Assembly (NCBI RefSeq): GCF_029870955.1
Contig: NZ_PGFQ01000001.1
Span: 1,612,001 to 1,676,000 of the forward strand
Reading direction: 5' to 3'
Source of the DNA: Sulfitobacter faviae
Lineage (GTDB): Bacteria; Pseudomonadota; Alphaproteobacteria; Rhodobacterales; Rhodobacteraceae
DNA length: 64,000 bases
Below the pieces are notes generated by a model that was not told where the DNA came from, did no database searches, and saw only the letters and a program-made list of their open reading frames with translations. The translations under genes and the position numbers were made by a program. Of this stretch, positions 8,034 to 17,602 are shown piece after piece; the stretch's first letter is position 1, and every line of letters begins with the position of its first letter.

Positions 8034-9470
8034 TTAGGCCGCCCGCGAGAGCGGCGCCGCCACCTCTTCCTCGATAAACGCGCCATGCAGCGCCTTGATC
8101 ACTGGTTGCAGGCTTTCCCGCTCGACGATGAACTGCACATCCACGTTGCGTGGCCCTTGGCTCGCGCCGATCGCCGTCTCGCCGGCCTCGGCGATGGCCA
8201 CAAGGCCCCGTTGCAACACCGACAAGCCGTTCAGATCGCGCCCGATGACCGAGGCCATGGAAAGTGTGCGGGTGGTGATCTCGGCGGTGGGATAAATCTC
8301 GGCCAGATCCTTCTCCACCCGGCGCATCGTTTTCAGCGAAGCGTCCAGATAATGGGTGATCGTATTGGCGTTCGAGACCTTCGAGACGATCCGCACGTTG
8401 TGACGTGTCAGAACGTCGAGGATCGCGGTGTCATAGCCTTTGACGCCGACCATGTCCTGCTCGAACAACTCCAGCGTGACGATGTCGAGACCGGTCACGA
8501 TTTCCACCGCGGGCGCCTCGGCCTGACGGTCGTCGATCAGGGTGCCGGGGTCTTCGGGCTCGAAGGCGTTGGTCACGCGCAGCGGCACGTCGGCCTGGCG
8601 CAGGGTCTTGGCTGCCTTGGGGTGAATCGCCTCCATCCCCATGTTCGACAGCTGATCCGCCACGTCGTAGTTCGTGCGACCGATCTTCTTGACAGCATGC
8701 TCGCCGACCAGTTTCGGGTCACAGGACGACAGGTGGAATTCCTTGTGAATGATCGCCTCGCGCGCGCCGGTGAGAGCGGCGAGCTTGGAGAAGGTCACCT
8801 CGGAATAGCCGCGGTCGAACTCGCGCATCAGGCCTTCGGCGCATTGCGCATAGCCTGTGACGATGGGCATTTCCGTATGAGGGTCGATGCCCTCCATCGC
8901 CTGCGCGATGCGCTCATCGAGCGTCACGTTGCCCTCGTCACGCCACCCCGAGAGGTCAACGAAACGGGCGTTCACGCCAGCGCGCTGGAGCAGGATTGTG
9001 GTGACGAATGCGGAATGCGCCTCGCCCAGACCGGACAGCAACTCGCGAATTTGCAACATGTGTTCCGACAGGCGGAAGTGGCCATAGGCGCAAAGGCGCT
9101 GCAGGTCGATCAGGCAGTTGCGGGCGCCATGGGTGCGTTCGGACACAAAGGCGTCGGCCTGTTCGATGTCACCGGGATGCTCCAGCACCTCGCGGTGCAC
9201 GCGCTGCATCTCGGCCGAGACGCGGGTCAGCGCCTCGTGCCAGCCGTGATCGTTGCTGGCATTGGCCAAATGGGCGTAAACGCCCGGCTCGCCGGATTTC
9301 TTGTGCTCCAGCAACAGGTTCGTGATCCCGCCAAAGGCGGAGACCACGAAGACGCGCCCATAGATGTCCGCGCCCTTACGGTCACCGACAAAGAGCGTAT
9401 CTTTGAGTTGGTTCACGCGGGACATGGACGTCCCGCCGATTTTTTCGACAGTGTGGGACGGTTGAGTCAT
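8034..9470 (-). CDS. ask: Aspartate kinase of the ectoine operon
   Basis: 478-residue aspartokinase, first step from aspartate towards aspartate semialdehyde, the precursor of diaminobutyrate. The N-terminal lysine motif reads VEKIGGTSMSR (usually KFGGTS). Kinase segments FVVSAFGGITN and the SEVTFSKLAALTGA block follow, then two C-terminal ACT domains. The divergent motif and length match the Ask_Ect class found in ectoine operons, reported to be less sensitive to feedback by lysine and threonine. The ATG at 9470 lies 5 bases after the ectC stop, so it is the fourth gene of ectABC-ask; a longer upstream frame is not conserved. Confidence 0.93.
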   Translation of the reverse strand: MTQPSHTVEKIGGTSMSRVNQLKDTLFVGDRKGADIYGRVFVVSAFGGITNLLLEHKKSGEPGVYAHLANASNDHGWHEALTRVSAEMQRVHREVLEHPGDIEQADAFVSERTHGARNCLIDLQRLCAYGHFRLSEHMLQIRELLSGLGEAHSAFVTTILLQRAGVNARFVDLSGWRDEGNVTLDERIAQAMEGIDPHTEMPIVTGYAQCAEGLMREFDRGYSEVTFSKLAALTGAREAIIHKEFHLSSCDPKLVGEHAVKKIGRTNYDVADQLSNMGMEAIHPKAAKTLRQADVPLRVTNAFEPEDPGTLIDDRQAEAPAVEIVTGLDIVTLELFEQDMVGVKGYDTAILDVLTRHNVRIVSKVSNANTITHYLDASLKTMRRVEKDLAEIYPTAEITTRTLSMASVIGRDLNGLSVLQRGLVAIAEAGETAIGASQGPRNVDVQFIVERESLQPVIKALHGAFIEEEVAAPLSRAA

Positions 9471-9475
9471 AAAAC

Positions 9476-9868
9476 TTAAGCGACCTCCTCGGCAGGCGCA
9501 TAGGAACCATCTTCGCGGTGCACTTCGTTGCCGGTGACCGGCGGGTTGAAGCAGCACGCCATGTGCAGTTCTTCCTCTGCGCGCAGGGTGTGTTTGTCGT
9601 TCAGGTTCAGGGCGTACATGACGCCGGGGGTGATCTCATGCGTCTCGCCGGTGGCAAGATCGGTGATCGAGCCTTTGCCCTTCATGCAATAGACGCTCTC
9701 GAAGTGATGCTTGTAGTGGAACGTGTGTTCCGACCCGGCCTCAAGCACGGTGATGTGGAAGGAAAACCCCATCCCGTCATCGGCCAGAAGCATCCGTGTG
9801 GAGGTCCATTTCGCATCCGCCACGTGACGGTCTGTGCCCTGAAGTTTGTTAAAATCGCGTACAATCAT
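9476..9868 (-). CDS. ectC: L-ectoine synthase
   Basis: 130-residue single-domain cupin that cyclises N-gamma-acetyl-L-2,4-diaminobutyrate to ectoine. Starts MIVRDFNKLQGTDRHV, typical of EctC. Cupin residues are visible in HITVLEAGSEHTFHYKHH and FESVYCMKGKGS, and in the later LNLNDKHTLRAEEE. These include the glutamate, tyrosine and histidine positions known to bind iron in EctC. Length equals the family norm. It follows ectB by 5 bases, tight enough for translational coupling. Confidence 0.97.
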   Translation of the reverse strand: MIVRDFNKLQGTDRHVADAKWTSTRMLLADDGMGFSFHITVLEAGSEHTFHYKHHFESVYCMKGKGSITDLATGETHEITPGVMYALNLNDKHTLRAEEELHMACCFNPPVTGNEVHREDGSYAPAEEVA

Positions 9869-9873
9869 CGGTA

Positions 9874-11166
9874 TTACTCCGCTGCCAGTTTCATGTTGCC
9901 CGTCACATCGCGGGTCGCTTGAAGAAGGATATCAAAGCCTTCGCGCATAACCTTCTCCGGCGTGGTGAGCGGGGCAAGATATTTTACGATCTCGTCGTTC
10001 GCACCCGATGTTTCGATCACGAGGCCCAATTCATAGGCGCGCGCGCAGATCGCACCGGCCAGTTCGCCCGAGCCGACATCGACGCCCTGCATCAGGCCGC
10101 GGCCTTTCAGTGTGGCGCCGTCGACCAGATCGGCCACATCCTTAAGCGCGGTGGTCAGCAGCACGGCTTTCTCGGCCAGCGACTTTTCGAAGGTGTCATC
10201 GGACCAGAACTTCTCAATCGCGACGCGGGCGGTAACGAAGGCATGGGTATTGCCCCGGAAGGTGCCGTTGTGCTCGGCGGGCTTCCAGATGTCATGCTCC
10301 GGCGCGATCAGCAGGGCCGCGAAGGGCAGGCCAAAGCCGGAAAGCGATTTCGCTTGGGTGATCATGTCGGGCTTGATGCCGGAGGCCTCAAAGGAGAAGA
10401 AGCACCCCGAGCGGCCACAGCCCGCCTGAATGTCGTCGACGATCAGCAGCGCGCCATGCTTGCGGGCGATTTTTTCGATGCCTTGCATCCATGCGTCGGA
10501 GGCCGCGTTCAACCCGCCTTCGCCTTGGATCGGCTCAAAGATAAAGGCCGCGGGGGCGTCGATGCCCGACGACGGGTTCGACAGCATCGCGTCGATCATC
10601 TCAAGCGTGTCCACGTTCTCGCCCAATGCGCCTTCGAAGGGCATGTGGGTGACATCGGCCAACGAGCCGCCACCCGCGCCGCCGCGCTTGCCTTTGTTGC
10701 CAGTGAGCGCCAGCGCACCCATGGTCATGCCGTGGAAGCCGTTGGTGAAGGAAATCACGTTGGTCCGGCCCGTCACCTTGCGCGCCAGCTTAATCGCGGC
10801 TTCGACGGCATTGGTGCCGGTCGGGCCGGTCATCATGACCTTATAGTCCATGCCGCGCGGCTTGAGGATCTTCTCCTCATAGGCTTCGAGGAAGGCCGCC
10901 TTAGTCTCGCTATGAAAGTCGAGGCCGTGGGCGATGCCATCAGCGGTGATATGCTCCACCAGCGCCTGTTTCATGTCCGGGTCGTTGTGCCCGTAGTTCA
11001 GCGAGGAGCAGCCGGCGAGGAAGTCGATGTAGCGGTTGCCTTCGCCATCGAACATTTCCGAGCCGCTGGCGCGGGTGAAAACGGCGTTCATGCCACGGCA
11101 GTAGGAGCGCGCTTCGCTCTCGCGGCGGGTAAAGATGGTCGTGTTCTGTGCCATATCCTTAGGCAT
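9874..11166 (-). CDS. ectB: L-2,4-diaminobutyrate:2-oxoglutarate transaminase
   Basis: 430-residue class III PLP aminotransferase converting aspartate semialdehyde plus glutamate to diaminobutyrate. Recognisable blocks: FLAGCSSLNYGHNDP, TGPTGTNAVEAAIKLARK, FEPIQGEGG, DDIQAGCGRSG and TQAKSLSGFGLP with the PLP lysine. AAGGA is 6 bases before the ATG at 11166; a later ATG at 11154 has no usable ribosome site. Operon position between ectA and ectC fixes the function within class III. Confidence 0.97.
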   Translation of the reverse strand: MPKDMAQNTTIFTRRESEARSYCRGMNAVFTRASGSEMFDGEGNRYIDFLAGCSSLNYGHNDPDMKQALVEHITADGIAHGLDFHSETKAAFLEAYEEKILKPRGMDYKVMMTGPTGTNAVEAAIKLARKVTGRTNVISFTNGFHGMTMGALALTGNKGKRGGAGGGSLADVTHMPFEGALGENVDTLEMIDAMLSNPSSGIDAPAAFIFEPIQGEGGLNAASDAWMQGIEKIARKHGALLIVDDIQAGCGRSGCFFSFEASGIKPDMITQAKSLSGFGLPFAALLIAPEHDIWKPAEHNGTFRGNTHAFVTARVAIEKFWSDDTFEKSLAEKAVLLTTALKDVADLVDGATLKGRGLMQGVDVGSGELAGAICARAYELGLVIETSGANDEIVKYLAPLTTPEKVMREGFDILLQATRDVTGNMKLAAE

Positions 11167-11218
11167 AGGAATTCCTTTCTCTTCTAGAGAGTCTGTCGTG
11201 TGAATTGTCAGCTGCGGT

Positions 11219-11752
11219 TTACGCGGCGCGTTTCAGTGCGGCGGCCTCGGGCAGCGTGATCGTCACCATATGTTCGGTGTCATGCGCGCCCTCGAAGTGG
11301 GCGTCTTTGGTAAAGTGGGGCGCATCAGAAAGATCGCCGCCGATGTGGTTCGCAAAGCTGCGGAACAGCCCCCAAGAGGCGTCGTTGTCGCGGGTGATCG
11401 TGGTTTTGAGGGTCTTGGCGTCCTCGGTCTCATCCCGGTTCACCAGTTCCATCAGCATGGTTTTCCCCAGACCAAGGCCGCGGGCCTTGGGGCTGACGGC
11501 GACCTGCCAGACAAAGAAAGCATCTTGGGCCGGGATCATATGGCCGGAGATCCAGCCCACGATATCACCGTCCAACTCGGCCACCACGCAGGTGTCGCGG
11601 AAGTGGTCGGCTTGGATCAGGTTCGCATAGAGCGAATTTTCGTCGAGCGGTTTACAGTCGCGAATCAACCGCCAGATGGCGGCTCCGTCCTCGGCATTGG
11701 GCTTGCGCAGCTTGGGTGTGCGGGCTTTTTTCATGTCGAGTTTATTCTGCAT
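11219..11752 (-). CDS. ectA: L-2,4-diaminobutyrate N-gamma-acetyltransferase
   Basis: 177-residue GNAT acetyltransferase. The acetyl-CoA loop appears as VSPKARGLGLGKTML, preceded by FVWQVA. The substrate region contains LDENSLYANL, a hallmark of EctA. First gene of ectABC-ask, divergent from a MarR regulator. The start at 11752 follows a weak ribosome site; MKK at 11734 is an alternative. GC content of the leader upstream is markedly lower than the genes. Confidence 0.95.
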   Translation of the reverse strand: MQNKLDMKKARTPKLRKPNAEDGAAIWRLIRDCKPLDENSLYANLIQADHFRDTCVVAELDGDIVGWISGHMIPAQDAFFVWQVAVSPKARGLGLGKTMLMELVNRDETEDAKTLKTTITRDNDASWGLFRSFANHIGGDLSDAPHFTKDAHFEGAHDTEHMVTITLPEAAALKRAA

Positions 11753-11986
11753 CCGTTCGTGGCTCCCTGATTGTTTCGATAGACTAAATAAGTCATGCGC
11801 GGTAATACTTCAACAATCAAAGCAAATTACTTCAAAATGCGCTTATAGCGTGCTTTAAGCGCCATAGAACTGTGCATATTTGTTTCGTTTTCCGAACGAA
11901 ATTAGGCGGCTTCGCTTAGCTATACTAAGCGATCAGGCAGGTTTTGAGCGATTGCTGAGAATGCCGCCAATGTGCAATGATGCACC
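11753..11986. promoter_or_regulatory. ectA / ectR divergent control region with two palindromes
   Basis: 234 bases of AT-richer DNA between divergent ectA and the MarR gene. It contains two perfect 7-bp inverted repeats, each with a 5-base spacer: TTTCGTT..AACGAAA (11885-11903) and CGCTTAG..CTAAGCG (11915-11933). Their centres are 30 bp apart, close to three helical turns. The second palindrome contains TATACT (11923-11928), a plausible -10 box for the regulator gene. MarR proteins bind palindromes as dimers and EctR1 is known to bind between ectA and its own gene, so these are the natural operator candidates. Confidence 0.6.
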
Positions 11987-12487
11987 ATGACGCAGAAACA
12001 TCCCGACCGGGTCGACGAAAGTCTGATCGCTTTGCGCCGCATTTTGCGGGCCACCGAACTCTATGCGCGCGATCTGGCGCAGGCCGCGGGGGTGACCCCT
12101 GCGCAGCTGCGCGTTTTGCAGATCGTGGGAGAGAAGAAAGACCCGACGGCCAAGACCCTCGCCAACCAGATGGGGGTGAGCCAAGCCACCGTGACCGCCT
12201 TGGTCGACAAGCTGGTGGCGCGCAGCTTGGTCTCGCGCCAGCCCTCGGCGCAGGACCGTCGGCAGACCAACATCACCTTGACCGCCCAAGGCGAGGATGT
12301 GTTGGAAGAAGCCCCCGATGCGCTGCAACAGCGCTACGTCCGCGCCTTTGCGGATCTGGCCGATTGGGAGCAGGCGCAGCTGGTGTCGTCGTTGGAGCGT
12401 GTGGCGGCGATGCTGAACGTGGACAGTCTGGATGCCGCGCCGGTTCTCGCGACGGGGGAATTGCGGACAAGCAAGAAGACCTATTGA
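11987..12487 (+). CDS. ectR: MarR-family regulator of ectoine synthesis (EctR type)
   Basis: 166-residue winged-helix protein. The recognition region reads TLANQMGVSQATVTALVDKLV, followed by the wing SRQPSAQDRRQTNITLTAQG typical of MarR, with helical ends for dimerisation. Divergent transcription from ectA matches EctR1 of methylotrophs and CosR-like regulators, which repress ect genes at low salinity. The assignment rests on fold plus position. Two palindromes in the shared upstream region are candidate targets, one overlapping a possible promoter of this gene, suggesting autoregulation. Confidence 0.85.
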   Translation: MTQKHPDRVDESLIALRRILRATELYARDLAQAAGVTPAQLRVLQIVGEKKDPTAKTLANQMGVSQATVTALVDKLVARSLVSRQPSAQDRRQTNITLTAQGEDVLEEAPDALQQRYVRAFADLADWEQAQLVSSLERVAAMLNVDSLDAAPVLATGELRTSKKTY

Positions 12488-12576
12488 GCGCGGTCCCAGA
12501 CCTCGGCGGCCAAACCCTTTTGCAAATCGCGCCTTTTCTTATATAGAGACCCATCCCTAGCCAGTGAGTCTTTGAA

Positions 12577-13758
12577 ATGTCCGCTTCCGCGCCCATCACC
12601 CAAGACGTGATGACCCTTCCCCGTAAGCTGCCCGATGGGCCGATCAACCTTGTCGGCTTGACCCGCGACGCCATGCGCGACGCGCTGATCGCCCATGGCA
12701 CGCCCGAGAAACAAGCGAAGATGCGTGTGGGGCAGATTTGGCAGTGGATCTACCAGTGGGGCGTGCGGGATTTCGACGCGATGACCAACCTCGCCAAGGG
12801 CTACCGCGCTCAATTGGCTGAGAAATTCGTGATCGAAGTGCCCGAGGTGGTGACCCGTGCGGTCAGCGAGGATGGCACCCGCAAATACCTCGTGCGGATC
12901 GCGGGCGGTCATGAGGTCGAGGTGGTTTATATCCCCGAAGAGGGGCGCGGCACGCTTTGTGTCTCTAGCCAAGTGGGCTGCACGCTGACTTGCTCGTTCT
13001 GCCACACCGGCACCCAGAAGCTGGTCCGCAACCTCACGGCGGGGGAGATCATCGGTCAGGTCATGGTGGCGCGTGACGATCTGGGCGAATGGCCTGAAAT
13101 CGGTGCGCCGAAGGATGAAACCCGGCTTTTGAGCAATATCGTGCTTATGGGCATGGGCGAGCCGCTGTATAATTTCGAAAACGTGCGGGACGCGATGAAG
13201 ATCGCGATGGACCCCGAAGGCATCCAGCTTTCGCGCCGCCGCATCACGCTGTCGACTTCCGGCGTCGTGCCCGAGATTCACCGCACCGCCGCCGAGATCG
13301 GCTGCCAGTTGGCCGTGTCCTTCCACGCCACCACCGACGAGGTGCGCAACAAGCTGGTGCCGATCAACAAGCGTTGGAACATCGAGGCGCTGCTGGAAGC
13401 GCTCAAAGCCTATCCCAAGGTCAGCAACTCCGAGCGGATCACCTTTGAATACGTGATGCTGAAGGACGTGAACGACAGCGACGAAGACGCGCATCGTCTG
13501 GTCAAGCTGATCGAGGGCATTCCGGCCAAGATCAACCTCATTCCCTTCAATGAATGGCCCGGTTCGCCCTATGAGCGGTCGTCGAACAACCGCATTCGGG
13601 CTTTCGCCAACATCATCTATCAGGCCGGCTATGCCTCACCCATCCGCACCCCGCGCGGCGAAGACATCATGGCCGCTTGCGGTCAGCTTAAGTCAGCGAC
13701 CGAGCGCGCGCGCAAGTCGCGCAAGCAGATCGAGGCGGACGCGGGTCTGGGCGGTTAA
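12577..13758 (+). CDS. rlmN: 23S rRNA (A2503-C2)/tRNA (A37-C2) methyltransferase
   Basis: 393-residue radical SAM methyltransferase. The iron-sulfur motif CxxxCxxC is seen as CTLTCSFC near residue 137, with SQVGC before it and GMGEPLYN after it. The C-terminal conserved cysteine lies in AACGQL near residue 368; a second catalytic cysteine of this family is the methylated residue. RlmN modifies A2503 in 23S rRNA and A37 in some tRNAs. The stop overlaps the end of the converging FAD oxidoreductase gene by 4 bases. Confidence 0.95.
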   Translation: MSASAPITQDVMTLPRKLPDGPINLVGLTRDAMRDALIAHGTPEKQAKMRVGQIWQWIYQWGVRDFDAMTNLAKGYRAQLAEKFVIEVPEVVTRAVSEDGTRKYLVRIAGGHEVEVVYIPEEGRGTLCVSSQVGCTLTCSFCHTGTQKLVRNLTAGEIIGQVMVARDDLGEWPEIGAPKDETRLLSNIVLMGMGEPLYNFENVRDAMKIAMDPEGIQLSRRRITLSTSGVVPEIHRTAAEIGCQLAVSFHATTDEVRNKLVPINKRWNIEALLEALKAYPKVSNSERITFEYVMLKDVNDSDEDAHRLVKLIEGIPAKINLIPFNEWPGSPYERSSNNRIRAFANIIYQAGYASPIRTPRGEDIMAACGQLKSATERARKSRKQIEADAGLGG

Positions 13759-14884
13759 ACCAGCCCCGCGCGGTCCCGCGAAAGCGCTTCTTCAGTAACA
13801 CCCTCGGCGGCGATGTCGCCGGGGATTTCCGCGCCCCGCACCAATGCCGCCGCGGCGCGGGCGAGCGCCGGGGCGGTCTGGATGCCATAGCCGCCTTGGC
13901 CAGCAAGCCAGAAAAACCCCTCACCTTCAGGATCATACCCCGCCACCGGATCGCCATCGGGCAGGAAGCTGCGCAGCCCGGCCCAGCGGCTTTCGATGCG
14001 CGGGCGCTCCAAGTCGAAGGCGGTTTCGATCCGGTCGATGCAGATCGCGATGTCCAATTCCTCGGGCTGGGCGTCGCAGGGGGCGAGGGCGTGGCATCGG
14101 CGGGCGAAATCAGCAGCTTGCCCGCATCGGCCTTGAGGTAGAACTGCTCGTCGATATCCACCACCATCGGCCAACGGTCCGGCACCATCCCCTCGGGCGG
14201 GGCCACCGTCAGCGCCGTGCGGCGTTTCGGGGTGAGGCCCGCAGGCTTTAACCCGGCCAGCGTGGCGATTTCATCCGCCCAAGCCCCTGCGGCATTGACG
14301 ATCACCGGCGCGTGGAAGGTGCCTTGGTTTGTGTCGACCTGCCAGTCACCCTCTTTGCGAAGTGCCTGCACCTCGGCCTTGGTTTGCAAAACGCCGCCCG
14401 CCGCGCGGAAGGTCTTGAGGTAATGTTGATGCAGCCCGTTCACGTCGATATCCGCCGCCGAAGCGTCCTGCAGCCCGCCGGTGGCATAGCCTTTGCGCAG
14501 CAGCGGCACGCGCGTCTCGACCTCGGGGCCGCTCAGCGGGGTGACATGGGGGCCCAACTCCTCAGCAGTGCGGGCGAGCGATGCCTGCTGGTCCTGCCGC
14601 GCCACGAAGACCGCGCCGCGGGGTTCCAGCAGCGGATGCGCCAGATGCGGGCTGGCAGGGTCGTGAAAGAAAGCGGCAGAGGCACGAGAGAGGGCGCGGA
14701 TCACCTCCGGCCCATAGGTCACCGTAAACAGCGCGGCAGAGCGGCCCGTGGTGTGATAGCCCGGCTGGCTTTCGCGCTCCAGCAGCAGCACCCGGCGGTC
14801 GCTGGACAGTTCAGCGGCGACAGAAGCGCCCGCAATGCCCGCACCGATCACGATGCAATCGAAACCTGTCGTTGAATTGTTCAT
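13755..14884 (-). CDS. FAD-dependent glycine/D-amino-acid oxidase-like protein (one sequence frameshift)
   Basis: DadA/DAO-type flavoprotein of 376 residues once one base is restored. The N terminus has the dinucleotide fold [17 protein letters not shown] and the E of [10 protein letters not shown]; the middle has [13 protein letters not shown]; the C-terminal FAD region reads [14 protein letters not shown]. The frame breaks at a run of five G on the plus strand (14079-14083); a sixth G joins [12 protein letters not shown] to CDAQPEELD and runs to a stop that overlaps rlmN. The substrate is unknown: an N-methyl or D-amino acid or another amine is typical. It diverges from the ABC importer at 15120, so it may act on an imported compound (inference). 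The ATG at 14884 is followed directly by the FAD motif. Confidence 0.82.
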
Positions 14885-14992
14885 ACTCTGCCCTCTCTGC
14901 GCGGAGGCTAGCACCGCCCGCGGCGGGGCAAAAGGGCCGAAGCGCGGTCCGCCTCTGCCCCTGCGGGCAATCGTATAAATCCGCCATATTGT

Positions 14993-15002
14993 TGCAATTG
15001 CA
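14993..15002. promoter_or_regulatory. Palindrome TGCAATTGCA between divergent oxidoreductase and ABC importer genes
   Basis: Perfect 10-bp palindrome in the AT-rich part of the 235-base divergent region. A candidate operator only; no regulator gene sits next to it. Confidence 0.3.
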
Positions 15003-15119
15003 TGAAATTTTCGCCCGGCGCGGCAAAGCCGTTGACCGAACGCCCCGCCCGGCGCAGTCTGTCACAAAGGGCGCATGCGGTGATGCCGAACGCGCCCCGA
15101 CCCACAGGAGTGCTGCCCC

Positions 15120-16607
15120 ATGTCCGAACTGACCCTTTCCCGAACCCTTCCCGCGCTGACGCTGGCCTTTGGCCTGATGGCCTCGGCCTCCGCCGCTGCC
15201 GAGCTTGTCATCGGCATGCAGCAGGAGCCCACGTCGCTCGATCCCACGGCGGATGCCACCGCCTCCATCGACAGCATGATGACGCAAAACGTCTTCGAAT
15301 CGCTGACCACCGTGGCCGAGAATGGCGAAGTGCAGCCGAACCTCGCAACCTCTTGGGAGGTCTCTGAGGACGGTCTGACCTATACCTTCATGCTCGCCGA
15401 AGGCGTGACCTTCCATGACGGCAGCACGCTGGATGCCGAGGATGTGGTCTATTCCTTCAACCGCGCTATGAGCGAAGACAGCGTGAACCCCTCGAAGGAT
15501 ATTTTCGAGCCGATCGAAAGCGTCAAGGCTGTCGATCCGCAGACGGTCGAGATCACGCTCACGAACAAGGATGCCTTCTTCCTGTTCAACATGGGGCAAG
15601 GCGACAGCGCCATCGTGGCTTCGGAAAGCGTGGAGACCAACAACGCCAACCCGGTGGGTTCCGGCCCCTTCAAGTTCGACAGTTGGACCCGCGGCGACCG
15701 GCTGACGCTGGTCAAGAACCCCGATCACCGCGACGCGGATGACGTGGCGCTCGACAAGGTGGTCTTCCGCTTCATCTCCGACCCGGCCGCCGCCACCGCG
15801 GCGATGATGGCCGAGGAGCTCGACGCTTTCCCCGGCTTCCCCGCGCCGGAACTGCTGCCGCAGTTCGAGGCCGACCCGCGCTTCCGCGTCAACGTCGGCT
15901 CGACCGAGGGCGAGGTGATCCTTGCCATGAACAACGCCAAGCCGCCTTTCGACAATGTCGAGGTGCGCCGCGCCGTGGCCACCGCCATCGACCGTGACGA
16001 GATCATCGAGGGCGCGATGTACGGCCAAGCCGTGCCGATCGGCAGCTTCTACCCGCCGCATGGCACCGCACATGTCGACCTGACGGACGCCTATCCGCAT
16101 GACAGTGCAAAGGCCGAGGAGATGTTCGAGGCGGCGGGGGTTGCGGGGGCCACCATGACCCTGCGCGTGCCGCCGTTCCCTTACGCCACACGCTCGGCCG
16201 AGATCATCCAGAACCAGCTCGCCGAGGCCGGGATCAACGCCAAGGTCGAGAATGTCGAATGGGGCTTCTGGATCGATGAGGTCTACAAGAAGAAGAACTA
16301 CGACATGACCATCATCGCCCACACGAGCCCCAACGACATGGGCAATTTCGCCCGCGGCCCGGACTACTTCTACGGCTACGACAATGCCGAGATGACCGCG
16401 CTTTGGGAGAAGATCCAAACTGAGGTCGACACCGAGGCGCGCAATGAACTGCTCAAGCAGGGCCAGCAGATGCTGTCCGACCAGTCGGTGCATGGCTTTC
16501 TGTTCCAACTGCCTCTCTTGGGCGTCTTCCGCCAAGAGGTCGAAGGCTACTGGTCCTCCTCGCCCGTCCTCTACATGCCGCTGAAGAATGTGCGCATCGC
16601 CAACTGA
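15120..16607 (+). CDS. ABC importer substrate-binding protein, family 5 (peptide/opine type)
   Basis: 495-residue SBP_bac_5 lipocalin-like binding protein. A signal peptide is visible (SRTLPALTLAFGLMASASAAA-E, cleavage near residue 27), so periplasmic. Family blocks: LDPTADATASI, PNLATSWEVSEDGLTYTF and GVTFHDGSTLDAEDVVYS. The family carries di- and oligopeptides, nickel, opines or glycosides; substrate cannot be read from sequence. It is followed at 50 bases by two permeases, two ATPases and a phosphoesterase, all overlapping, so it heads a six-gene operon. Confidence 0.9.
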   Translation: MSELTLSRTLPALTLAFGLMASASAAAELVIGMQQEPTSLDPTADATASIDSMMTQNVFESLTTVAENGEVQPNLATSWEVSEDGLTYTFMLAEGVTFHDGSTLDAEDVVYSFNRAMSEDSVNPSKDIFEPIESVKAVDPQTVEITLTNKDAFFLFNMGQGDSAIVASESVETNNANPVGSGPFKFDSWTRGDRLTLVKNPDHRDADDVALDKVVFRFISDPAAATAAMMAEELDAFPGFPAPELLPQFEADPRFRVNVGSTEGEVILAMNNAKPPFDNVEVRRAVATAIDRDEIIEGAMYGQAVPIGSFYPPHGTAHVDLTDAYPHDSAKAEEMFEAAGVAGATMTLRVPPFPYATRSAEIIQNQLAEAGINAKVENVEWGFWIDEVYKKKNYDMTIIAHTSPNDMGNFARGPDYFYGYDNAEMTALWEKIQTEVDTEARNELLKQGQQMLSDQSVHGFLFQLPLLGVFRQEVEGYWSSSPVLYMPLKNVRIAN

Positions 16608-16657
16608 CCTGAAACGGCTGCGGCGCCCCCGGTGCCGCGGCCTTTGGACCTGACTTC

Positions 16658-17602
16658 GTGGCCTATTTCCTTTTCCGCCGCACGCTCGGTTTCGTGCTGA
16701 CGCTGCTCGCCGTCTCGCTCGTCGTCTTTGCCGTGATGAACGTGCTGCCGGGCGATCCGGCGCTGACCATCCTTGGCATGGACGCGAGCGAGGACGCGCT
16801 GGCGGCGTTGCGCGAGCAGCTGGGGCTGAACGAGCCGGTGGTGACGCGCTACCTCGCTTGGGTCTGGAACGCGGTGCAGGGGGATTTTGGCATCAGCCAT
16901 TCCTTCCGCGTGCCGGTCTCGGAACTCATCGCCGAACGACTGCCGATGACGATTTCTCTCGCGGTGGCGGGGATGCTGGTGACGCTGGTGCTGGCGCTGG
17001 GCCTTGGCATCACGGCGGCGGCGCAGCATGGGCGCGCGGGCGACTGGGGGGTGATGTTTCTCAGCCAGCTTGGCATCGCCGTGCCCGCCTTCTGGCTGTC
17101 GATCCTGCTCGTTATGCTTTTTGCCGTGAAGCTGCGCTGGCTGCCGCCGGGGGGCTTTGCCGGGTGGGACGATCCGGGGGCGGCGCTGCGCTCGCTCATC
17201 CTGCCCACGGTGGCGCTGGCGCTGGTGCAATCGGCGGTGCTGGCGCGGGTCACGCGGTCCTCGGCGCTGGAGGTCATGCGGCAGGACTTCGTGCGCACCG
17301 CCCGCGCCAGCGGCCTCTCGCGGCGGCGGGTGCTTTGGCGGCATGTGCTGCCCAATGCGCTGGTGCCGATCGTGACCATCGTCGGCATGCAGTTCGCCGC
17401 CCTAGTGACCGGCACCATCGTGATCGAAAACGTCTTCTACCTGCCGGGGCTGGGCCGGCTTATATTCCAGTCCATCGCCAACCGCGATCTGCCCACGGTG
17501 CAGGCGCTGGTGATGCTGTTCGCCGCCATCGTGGTGACGGCGAATTTCGTGGTCGATCTGCTCTACGTCGTCATTGACCCTCGGCTGAAGGCGCGGGCAT
17601 GA
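16658..17602 (+). CDS. ABC importer permease, DppB type
   Basis: 314-residue inner-membrane permease. Starts at GTG 16658 with the typical first helix after YFLFRRTLGF. About six hydrophobic segments; the EAA coupling loop is DFVRTARASGLSRRRVLWRHVLPNALVP near residues 210-237. IENVFYLPGLGRL near the end is typical of DppB. Its stop overlaps the next ATG (ATGA), forming a heterodimeric channel with the next product. Confidence 0.92.
   Translation: MAYFLFRRTLGFVLTLLAVSLVVFAVMNVLPGDPALTILGMDASEDALAALREQLGLNEPVVTRYLAWVWNAVQGDFGISHSFRVPVSELIAERLPMTISLAVAGMLVTLVLALGLGITAAAQHGRAGDWGVMFLSQLGIAVPAFWLSILLVMLFAVKLRWLPPGGFAGWDDPGAALRSLILPTVALALVQSAVLARVTRSSALEVMRQDFVRTARASGLSRRRVLWRHVLPNALVPIVTIVGMQFAALVTGTIVIENVFYLPGLGRLIFQSIANRDLPTVQALVMLFAAIVVTANFVVDLLYVVIDPRLKARA

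Noticed and set aside
7025..8086. Long in-frame extension upstream of the asparaginase gene
   Set aside because: It runs antisense through the IalB-family gene and its terminator, with no protein-like features; the conserved protein and a spaced AGGA begin at 7024.
13755..14884. Pseudogene call for the FAD oxidoreductase and the other frameshifted genes
   Set aside because: Both halves stay conserved to the proper end and keep overlaps with neighbours; decay would leave further damage.
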